Below, one piece after another: positions 48,501 to 60,500 of a stretch of 64,000 nt of DNA. Source of the DNA: Pteria penguin. Taxonomy: Eukaryota > Mollusca > Bivalvia > Pterioida > Pteriidae. How positions within the stretch are numbered: position 1 is the first letter of the stretch; the number at the start of each line of letters is the position of its first letter. The stretch is taken from positions 68,684,306 to 68,748,305 of the forward strand of contig CM068583.1 in the NCBI GenBank assembly GCA_035048485.1. The letters are read 5' to 3'. The notes beneath the pieces were generated by a model. The model did not search any database. It was not told the origin of the DNA and saw only the letters and a list, made by a program, of their open reading frames with translations. Position numbers and translations under genes: made by a program.

Positions 48501-51500
48501 TATGCATTCTGTGTGTCTCTGTATACAGCCCGTATGAAAAAGAATATTGTTAAAGGAGGGAACTCTTTTGTGACCTACTTTTGACTATGGTGGCGCCACC
48601 TGTAAAGAGGTCTGGACGAAAACAATAGAATTTGAAGAGGATCATAAGTGACTTATTTCTACCAAGATTTATTAAAATCCTTCAAACAGTTTTGTAGAAA
48701 AAGTTGAAAATGTGAAAAATGGTCCCCCCCCCCTTTTTTTGGAAGTCTTAAACTTAAAATTGCCTAATTTCATATGTTGAGTGTTAAGAAACAACTAAAA
48801 ACTTATTCAGATGAGTAAAGAAATGAAAAAAAAATTTTTGACCACAGCTGGATTTGAACCGCTACTCTCCATATTTCAATTACCAAGTGGTATATGTACC
48901 ATTGTGAGACCTACTTTTTAGACATGGTGGCATTATCTGTTAACAAATTTGGATGAAATTTACCAAATTCCGCAACACATGGGAAAATAATCAAGAATAT
49001 ACTTCTTCAAGGGCATTAAAATGATATATTCAAACTTTATCAATTAAAATATTGGTGTAATTGCTTCATAAAACACTCATATACAGCGTGTTTTATCAAA
49101 ATCCCTTCCTATATAACTTCCACTGCCATTACCTTTCCACTGTAAACAGGAAGTGAATAAGAAGCAATTTCGACTTTACAAAATTCATTCCAATTTATGT
49201 TATAAAATGAAGTATTGTCAAGTATTATTATGAAGTAAGTGGAAATATTTATGTATATAAATAATAAAGAGGTAGTAAAACTGGGTGACATTGTATATAA
49301 ATAGTACAAACCCCCTACACACACACACACACACAGTATTCCTTCATTTTAAAAATCATTAAAAAGTGAAAAAAAATCCAATTTCTGGGGTTTACTTTGT
49401 ATTCCAATTCTTTCTTTGAAGAAAAAGCCCATCAAATCTCAATTTAACATACAACAGAGCAAGTTGAGCAACCCCCCTTTCTTTAATCTTAAAAAAATTG
49501 CAATAAATTCTAAAATAAATTTTAGTATTTGGAATCAGCAACACTTCTTAAGACACCCCTCTAGAACACTCTGCTGCATTAGATATTGATGAAATATTTT
49601 AACTGCGGCAGTTTTTGCTATTAATATGATTTATTTAAATCAAATGACAGCATCAAATTATAATATGAGGGGCAAAAATGAGTTAAGTCCCTTGTTTTGC
49701 GATGAAAATACTAAGTCCAAAAAGATGTAGAAAAACGTTAGAACTTTGATTTCGAAACTGAACCACATATAACAAGACTTCTTTACACATTCCTCTAGAT
49801 CATTCCTATGCATTCGGTTTGTCTCAGTGTCCCCCCAGTCTGAAGAAGAAGTTTATCAAAAGAGGGTACCCTCTTTGATCTACTTTTGCCTGTGGTGGCG
49901 ACACCTGTTGACGGATCCTGACAAATATGACCACATTTGTAGGGGACCTTGAGTACTTGATGCTTACCAAGTTTCATGAAATTCCATCAAGTGGTTCTGA
50001 AGATGAAGTTCAAACTGTGAAATGTTTACAACCATTGTTCCACCCCCCTTTTTCTTGAAAGTTTTAAAAAATTCATAAAAAATGCAAAACATGAAATATT
50101 GAAAAAATTTCCTTGCAGTAGTATTTCTTACCATCAAAATGATCAAATTAAACCAAATTATTGCATCAATATTTACTAAAAGAAAAAAAAAACTCATTTC
50201 TGTATTAAAATTACAAAGTCCAAAAAAAACGTTAAAATTTGATTTTGGAACGGAACCAAAAATAACAACATTTCTTAACACATCCCTCTAGATCAAACCT
50301 ATGCATTCAGTTTGTCTCTGTATGGCCCCAGTCTGAAGAAGAAGTTTGTCAAAGGAGGGTACCCTCTTTGACCTACTTTTGCCTGTGGTGGGGCCACCTG
50401 TGGACGGATCCTGACAAAGATGACCAGATTTGTAGGGGACCTTGAGTACTTGATGCATACCAAGTTTCATCAAATTCCTTTCTGCAGTTCTGAAGAAAAA
50501 GTTCAAAATGTGAAATGTTTACACCAATTCCCCCCCCCCCCCCTTTTTCTTGAAAGTTTTTAAAAATTCATAAAAAATCCAAAACATGAAATATTGAAAA
50601 AATTTCCTCACAGTAGTATTTCTTACCATAAAAATGATCAAATTAAACCAAATTAATGCATCAATGTTTACTAAAAGAAAAAAATACCTCTTTTTTGCAT
50701 TAAAATTACAAAGTCCAAAAAAACGCCAAAAATTATTTATCGGATTTCAACCATATGAACAAACTTGAGACATACTTCCTTCTAGATCACTCAGATGCCA
50801 TTAGTTTGATAGTCCATACACTGGTTCTGGTGAAGAAGATTTTCAAAGAGGGGTACCCTCTGACATCTATTTTTAGCAATAGTGGCGCCACCTGTTGAGG
50901 GATTTATACGAAATGAAAAACTTGGTAGAGGACCCCTAGTACTTCATCCATACCAAGTTTCATGAAAATCCTTTAAGCGGTTCTGAAGAAGTTGAAAATG
51001 TGAAAAGTTTACGGACGACGGACGAAGAGTGATGACAATAGCTCACTTGAGCCTTTGGCTCAGGTGAGCTAAAAGCATGTACTATTTAAAAATTTGTGAT
51101 AAAAGGGGATTAACTCAATAATCAATTATGAGACGCATTTTGAAATCATCCTGACTCCCGCCAGTACAAATAATGTATAGTCTTTGTTATAGTTATACTT
51201 AAGAAATAATTACTCCGCATACTTCTTTAAGAAAAAAGAGGAGTTACTGACTCAGTTATGTGGCAGAAGTCACCATAGAGCTATACAATAGAAGCAATGT
51301 AACGAAACACTATAACGTTGCATGAATATTTAGAATATATGGCTATATACAATGTATTTTACTGAGATGAATTACCTGTTGTAAAAGTTGAAGCAACTAA
51401 AAACAATTATTTTTGAAACGAACTATATATAAAGAATGATAATTTTGCACGCATTCTGATCGATTTTCATGCTTCAGATTTTTAATCATCTTGTGGATTC

Positions 51501-54500
51501 CTGTGCATACTTCAAATTAATTAAATACAAGCTTTTCCGCAAGCTATTGTAGAAGGATATCATCAAAATCTCCGACAGCTTCCAACACCTCTTCTTTTCC
51601 ATAGAATTAGAAAATACATACTTTTTCGACAACCTTCCCCAAACGTGCACAGCCGATTATTATATCTTTTTAACAGTTTTTAATCATTGTCATGTCAAAT
51701 TAATATTCATACATACAACTATCATCATCAATGATTCTTGCAGATGCCACCTTACATCCCAGTATTTTTTATTTGAGCTGACATTTACACATGAACATGA
51801 TAGGGGTGTTATGTTCAAATGTGTCTTCTGCATGACTTTTATTCTATTGTCAAATATCATAAGTTCCGATGGATGGAGTTAATGGTCTTTGACATTCCCT
51901 AGTGCCTATTGTGAATGCTATATATGGTGGTTGCTAGTTTTGATTGTTGTATTTTTGCCACACCATCTATATGGTGGTGGCTACTTTTGATTGTTGTTTT
52001 CTTTTTGCCACACCATCTATATCAGTATATGGTGGTGGCTAGTTTTGATTGTTGTTTTTTTCTGCCACACCATCTATATGGTGGTGGCTAGTGTTTATGG
52101 GAAACCACTCTTTGCAGTGTAGTTTGTTCACTGGAATGAAAAGAGAAAAACAATCAGTCTATTTTGTGCTGTTTCCAAGCATCTCAAAAACAACCTCCTA
52201 CACTGCATCCGAAAATAACTGAATAAGTATAAATACTCAATGTTAAAAACCTTATATAAGTACACTTATTGGGTATATATTAAGTATACTTATTGGGTAT
52301 ATATATAGTATACTTATTGGGTACCGTATTCACTCGTGTACAGTACGCATCCGTGTATAATACGCACCCCAACTTTTGGAAAATAATTGGAGTAAAAGTC
52401 TACATCTTGTGTAAAATACACAGGTAAAATTGCCGCATAAGCAAGTGATCAAGAACCTTAAGTTTACATAGAAAAAATCTCTATATTACAGATTTCACTT
52501 TACGGAAAACACAATTGGTTACGCGTCTGAACCTTAGGATATTCAATGAATGGAATAAACCCAACTTCCGTAATAAAATTAATTTGTGATCCAAAACTGT
52601 GTTGATAGAAAACTAAAGAATGGTTAATACAATTGTAATTAGTATCTGGGACGTGTATATATGTGTTATATACGTCCCTGTTAGTACTCTTGATAAAATA
52701 CCGATAATGAAGCACAGCCGTCATTTTCTACATATTTTACACTCGTTGTCCCGAAGTGTCAATTTTTGTACAAAATAAATTAACACAATGAAAGTTAGAA
52801 GAAATGCGAACAACCAATTATCCCAGCGGGGTGTACGGCGATGGCTGATTGTTTGACCGCGAAGCCATTTCACCTTGATTGACGATGATAAGATAATTGG
52901 ATTGCATCGGCACTTGTTATTTTAAAATATGCTATTCTCATTTGTAAAAAATGTTCATTTCAGCGCATATTGTAAAATGTTCAACACAAGGAGGTAAGAC
53001 TGAAATGATAATCTCTTTAGCAAGTGTCTAAAATCCATTTCAGTGGTCAAGTGGGGGTTCCCAAACTCTAATGGTCATGTTCTGATCGTTGTCAGCGGAC
53101 ATTTACAGCAATATCGCTACGGAAATATGAATTCTTATGTCTGGAAAAAAGGTTCTTGTTTTAGATCTTGTGTATAATACGCACCTGGAAAATCGAAGTA
53201 AGATTTTATGAAAAAAAGTGCGTATTATACACGAGTGAATACGGTATAGAAGTATACTTATTGGGTATATATATAGTATACTTATAGGGTATATAAGTAT
53301 ACTTATTGGGTATATATATATAGTATACTTATTGGGTATTTAAGTATACTTATTGGGTATATATATAGTACACTTATTGGGTATATAAGTATACTTATTG
53401 GGTATATATATAGTATACTTATTGGGTATATAAGTATACTTATTGGGTATATATATAGTATACTTATTGGGTATATATAGTATACTTATTGGGTATATAA
53501 GTATACTTATTGGGTATATAAGTATACTTATTGGGTATATAAGTATACTTATTGGGTATATATAGTATACTTATTGGGTATATAAGTATACTTATTGGGT
53601 ATATAAGTATACTTATTGGGTATATATATAGTATACTTATTGGGTATATATATAGTATACTTATTGGGTATATAAGTATACTTATTGGGTATATATATAG
53701 TATCCTTATTGGGTATATTTATAGTATATTTATTGGGTATATAAGTATACTTATTGGGTATATATATAGTATACTTATTGGGTATATAAGTATACTTATT
53801 GGGTATATATAGTATACTTATTGGGTATATATATAGTATACTTATTGGGTATATATAGTATACTTATTGGGTATATATATAGTATACTTATTTGGTATAT
53901 ATAGTATACTTATTTGGTATATATATAGTATACTTATTGGGTATATATATATATATAGTATACTTATTGGGTATATATATAGTATACTTATTGGGTATAT
54001 AAGTATACTTATTGGGTATATAAATCATATAGTATACTTATTGGATATATATATATATATAGTATACTTATTGGGTATTTAAGTATATTTATTGGGTATA
54101 CATATAGTATACTTATTGGGTATATAAGTATACTTAATGGGTATATGTAAGTATACTTATTGGGTATATATTAAGTATACTTATTGGGTATATATTAAGT
54201 ATACTTATTGGGTATATATATAGTATACCTATTGGGTATATAAGTATACTTATTGGGTATATATATAGTATACTTATTGGGTATATATATAGTATACTTA
54301 TTGGGTATATAAGTATACTTATTGGGTATATAAGTATACTTATTGGGTATATATATAGTATACTTATTGGGTATATATATAGTATACTTATTGGGTATAT
54401 AAGTATACTTACTGGGTATATATATAGTATACTTATTGGGTATATATATAGTATACTTATTGGGTATATATATAGTATATTTATTGGGTATATAAGTATA

Positions 54501-57500
54501 CTTATTGGGTATATATATAGTATACTTATTGGGTATTTAAAAATATGAAAAGTAGGATTGATATACAAAGTAAGAATTTAAAATATTTTAATAATAATCA
54601 GTAATAACAAATCCATCAGAAAATAGTGAAATCTACTACTATCTGAAAATTGATCTTTGTAAACTTCTCACGCTGTCGGAGATATTTCTATATCTTCATC
54701 AAAATGTAAGGCCAAATGGATTTTCATTTACATTTATTGTATACAGTTGACCCTCATTTATTTGAACACTGAAAACTTCAATTTCCCATTAACTCAAGCT
54801 AATGTTGAAGTCTCCATTCTTATTTCTTAATATAAATATACATCCCTAACATGCCTAACTTGAACTCCTCTCAGATTATTTTCCTAGTCCATTCAAGTTC
54901 CAAAGCCAAATGTGCATCACAGTATTCACACAGACTTGCATTACTTATTCACATTCATGAGAAATTATAAGGCTTATAATAAAATTTATGTATTCTTCTT
55001 TTATTTTTAGTATTTTGATATGAATCACATAGATATGTGTCATACATGCACTTACACAAAGTTTTTAACACATATACATGTAGTTATTTATACTATCAGT
55101 GTATACATATTAGAAGGGCATCATTTTTTCTGAGTTCAGCCAATTAGCACATGCACCAACAACAATTTGCATGAGTCAGCCATGAGACATAATTGCTCAA
55201 TGTTAAATCAGCTAGGGTTATTTCACTGATAAATATGTGATGGCCATTGTAAAGTGGTGAAAGATTACAAAGAGAAAACCATGAAAACCTGGCAGACCTT
55301 ATATTTCCACTTGCCTAACCCAAAAAACCCATTACAGTCTGGATTCTGACAGAGTGAAGAAATTCAGTGACCCTGGGTCTGGATTCTGATAAAGGTCAAG
55401 GAATTCACTGATCCTGGGTCTGGATTCTGACAGAAGTAAAGGAATTCAGTGATCCTGGGTCTGGATTCTGACAGGTGTGAAGGAATTCAGTGACCCTGGG
55501 TCTGGATTTTGACAGAGTTTAAGGAAGTCTGTGAGTTTCAATATAATACTTTCTCCTAGATTGAAGACAAAGCTAAGGAGGCTTATGTTACTAATATTTC
55601 CCTAGACCTAGAGTTAAGACAAAGCAAAAAGGCTTATGTTACTGATATTTACTTAGAGTAAAGACAAAGCTAAGTAGGCTTATGTTACTGATATTTACCT
55701 ATATTGGAGACAAAAGCTAAGGAGGCTTATGTTACTGATATTTGCCTAGATTTGAGATAAAAGCTAAGGAGGCTTATGTTACTGATATTTACCTAGATTG
55801 GAGATAAAAGCTAAGGAGGCTTATGTTACTGATATTTACCTAGATTGGAGATAAAAGCTAAGGAGGCTTATGTTACTGATATTTACCTAGACTGGAGATA
55901 AAAACTAAGGAGGTGTATGTTACTGATACATGTATTTACCTAAACTGAAGACAAAGCTCAGGTGGCTTATGTTACTGATATTTACCTAAACTGAAGACAA
56001 AAGCTTAAGTTACTTTACCTAGATGGGCTTGGTTCGGCAGTTGGATGGAGTTGCAGGGTCAGGTCTCCTAACTTACTGAAAGCAGCACCTGCAGCAGTAA
56101 AGATCTCACCAACCTTAACAGAAAAATAAAATCTATCAAGACACATTCAAACACAGAAAGTCACTTGCATTATAATTTGATACTTTTTGGCCATGCATGA
56201 CGTCTATTTTGACTCAGTTTTTTAAGGTTTTCTGAAGAAATTATCAAGAGATGAATTTGATATTTACAAAACATACATTACACATTTGAACAAGTGACAA
56301 AGTGGTGTTCACTGAGTCTGAATACTACATCATTGTGCTGGTTGTAAGGTATTGTGGCCTTTGTCAAGCCTGCATGTGTATATATTCCATAGCTAATACC
56401 TATCTTTTTCTTGGTGTCTCCATTATGTATAAGTCATATTCTGTAAAAATACTATGTTGTTCTGTCATTCTTTTTTCTTTCTTTTTTAAGAGTTAGAATT
56501 CCATGTTGCAACAGGTAAGTCCTAGTTTTGAATTATTTTTATTGATCAACTACAAACAAATTCCTTAAAGTGTATCTAATTATCAATACTTGTGCTCATT
56601 TTTTTTAATTGGCATTTTTATTATTGTTCTAGTAAAATGTCCTGTAAAACTTCACCATTAATATGATAATACCATTTAATACAAACTAGAGGTTTGTCCA
56701 CAAACTGGATTAATACTTCCTGCGGCAACAAATTTAGAATAGAATAAAGTGTATGTATTGTACATGTTAGGATGAATAATTCATGATTCATAATGTGTGT
56801 GTGAAATATGAAAGCCAAGTCTCTTATACTGTAAAAAGCTTATTAATCAAATTATTAATTCAAGACCACTACGTTAAATGTCTTGGTATCAAAATGTAGT
56901 ACTTGATATGGTGAATGTGTGTGAAATATGAAAGTCCAATTGCTTACACTGTAAGAGAATTCTGCTTACAGAACTTCTTTACCAAAGTATTATTACAAGA
57001 CCAAAGCTCAAGGTGAAGGTCAATAGATCAAATGTCTTGACATCAAAATGTAGTACTTCTTATGGTGAATCTTTTCGTAAAATATGAAAATCCTATTCCT
57101 TCTATTGTAAGAGAAATTTTGCTTTCAGAACTTCTTAACTAGACTCACAGAGTGATTCCTATACACCACCCCCTCCAAACTTTTGTTTGAAGGGGGTATA
57201 AATATAGATTATAAAAATACCGAAAGCATGTCAAGTTAGAGCTCTCCAACCAATTGGATAGACAGGATAAAGATGATAATTGGTAACTTTTATCATTTTT
57301 CACACTGACTAATTGAGATTTTGCTCTTGCCTACTATAATCATGTAAGAAGCCCAAGTCCTAACCTGAGCATCTTGAACATGTGATAAAATTAGAAATTT
57401 TCAGATTGTTTTTTCAAGTAAAACATTCACAGCATAATTTATGCTGAAATCAAGACTGCATCCCTCTAGAATAATAAGGCTTAAAGGAGACCTTGAGAAT

Positions 57501-60500
57501 TTTATTTCTGCTAAGTTTCATGAACATCTTTCCTTTAATTTGGAAAAAGAAGTTTAATGAACTAAATACAAATTACAAGCTGCAAATGCACTCTTCTTAA
57601 ACATGTTCCAGTTTTCCTCTTAAAACAAATTTCAAAAATTCTGAAACTGTATTCTTTACACTTACATTTAATTCCTATAAACAGAGCAAATATACAAAAT
57701 TGATGCATTACAAAACATGTAAAAGTAATCTACAATGAGAAAATCCAAGAAATTACCTATAGATTTGTAAAACAGAGAAAACCAAAGAAAGACATCAACA
57801 TGATCAAAATTCAGCAAAACTTAATTTTGGAATGAAACCCAAACACAAACATTTCTTAAGAGTAAGACACCTTTCTGGATCACTTTGATGTGTTTGGTTT
57901 ACCAATCTTATTCTATAAAGCTGCTGGGAAGAAGAAGTTTAACATGGAGGATACTCTCTGGGAATATGCTGCCTGTCAATTCTGCCAAGAAGTGGAAAGA
58001 ATGAAAAGTCTCCACCGAATGGCTCAGGTGAGCTAAGAACAACCAAAAATAACCATTGTTGGTTGAAAATGGTGTGTACTTTCTATATTTACTTTTAAAC
58101 AAGAATATTATTCCTATAAAGTTTTATCGACATTGCTGACAATGAGAGGAAAAAATCTAACTTCACAAATTGACTGCCCTAGTGGTCATGTTAGCTTACA
58201 ACTATGAAGAATGTATACTTTTTTTCTCCATATGCTTTAAATAGTAGGTTATTCCTGTTTTATATTGTCAAAATTGCTGCAAAGTTAGGGACAAATCAAT
58301 TTCTTAAAATTGCCTGCCATGGCAGACATGTTTGATAACATAAGAAACTGTCAAGATGGTATGACTGGACTGCAAATCAAAGTCAAGGTTATCAAAGCTG
58401 ATGTAGGTAACATTAATAGTAATCAAGAAATCATGCTAAATGCAAAAATGCTCTGTTCACTGTCATCAAATTTTACATCAGTTGGAAAGAACTTGTGACT
58501 GTCTACAAGCCTACCAAGTTTGATATAAGTATCATCAATGGCATGTAAGAAATGAAGCATAACAAAAATCAGTCTGTATTCACTGAAGCATGATATCAAG
58601 CCCTGATCAAGGTCAAGGTAACCAAATTTCGTATCAGTTTGGAAAAACTTGTCAATATCTAAGTATGATGTAGGTATCATTAATGATATGCAATAAATCA
58701 AGCTAAATGCAAATTTTTGACACCAGACGGACAAATACTAAATTACCAATTTACTGGTATAGACTGGACTTGCCTTGCAATTTGGTCAGTAACATCCACT
58801 CTTCACATTATTATTCAGGTGACTGGATGTTTTAGTATCGTAAAAAGCAGAAGTGACACAAACAATAAAAAAAAATTTCAATAAATAAGAAAGATGTATA
58901 TAGCATTTTATACCCCCCTTTGAAGAAGGAGGGGCATACTGCTTTGCTGCTGTTGGTTGGTCTTTTCAACAACAATTTCCATTTGTTATCTCTACAGCGG
59001 GTGCCCATACTGAAATGGAATTTGGCATGCAGATACATCATCAGAATATCTAGGTCAAATTTTAATTTGGGTTCATTTGAATTATTTTTGACAGAGTTAT
59101 GCCCCTTTTAACTTAAAAATTTCAAGAAATTTATAGTTTCCACTGTAAACCATCTCCGTCATACTGCATATATCAAACTGGAATTTGGTACACAGAAACA
59201 TTATTACAATATCTGAGTCAAGTTCTAATTTGGGTCTGGTCGAATAATTTTTGACAGAGTTATGCCCCTTAGACTTAGAAAATTTCAAGAAATTTATTTT
59301 GCTAATTATCTTTGTCATACATGTAAAAATCAAACTGAAATTTAGTATACAAATGCAACATGAGAATACCTAGGTGTAGTTCTAATTAATTGCTAGTGGT
59401 TGAATAATTTCTGACAGATTAACGCCCCTTGAACTTTTCAGCAATACACAATTTCCTATCATTATCTTTGCAACAGTTGCACATACTGAACTGAAATATG
59501 GTAAACAGATGCATTTTGACAAAATCTAGGTCAAGCTTTAATTTTGTTATGGTTACATTATTTTGACAGACTTACGCCCCTTGAACTTAGAAAATTTCCT
59601 GTAATTCACCGTTTCTGTTCTTTATCTCCTCAAATAGTGAATTTATTGAAATGAAATACACATGTAGTTCTTATTTATCAGGAATGCATTTTTTTTTGGC
59701 CAATACATCTGACTTACATGATGAATTATTTTCATTACGTACCATAAGAAATCAAGCATGGCCCTTAGTGATGTTATACATCACTGTAACCTAGTTTCTC
59801 TTATGATGGTCACCTTATTTAACTATTAAAAGATTGAAAGCATTTTCAAATATGTTTAATTGAGAATAAATTATATATCATCTTCAAGCTCTTACATATG
59901 TGACCCTCTATATTAGGCTGTATAGCAAAATGATTCACAAACTACTTAGTTTTAGTTTTAGCAGATATATTTCAGTTTTAATATAAATGACCAATATTGA
60001 TTAATCAATCAAATATTATGGTCATAGCTACTATAAATATAGTACATGTAACTGAGAGGGGGTGCAAGTATTTTACAAACATCTCTTGTTTTGTTAATGT
60101 TTGTCTCTATGTGTGTGTAATTGTGTCTTCAACTCAAGAAGATGAAGATCGTCTTGAATATCTGTCAATATATTTGATGTTGTGCTTTTCATCAGCTCCA
60201 GAGGAGGCAGACTGCCATGAAAATTGGACAATTTATTTGATGAATAGCAAACATTGTCTTAATATTTTTGCTTTGTGCCTATTATATATGTATGTATAAT
60301 CATAAAAATAATTCATAAACATATTGTATATGAATACAAAACATCATAATATCAATGCATTTTAGCAAACAATAATTGATACATCTAAGGTGACTGGGGT
60401 CCACTCTGCAGCTATCCTCTGAAAATGACTAGGGTACAGTATCAAACATAGAAATATATATCTGACAGTATGGGGCCAAGCTGAAGTCAACAACAATTCT

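Noticed and set aside
48840..48912. tRNA-like sequence on the reverse strand with a perfect B box (GGTTCAAATCC)
   Set aside because: The acceptor stem does not pair and no A box is convincing; at most a decayed SINE head within the larger element.
53552..54568. Ile/Tyr-rich ORFs on both strands
   Set aside because: AT-rich 21/24-bp satellite; open on both strands by composition and period.
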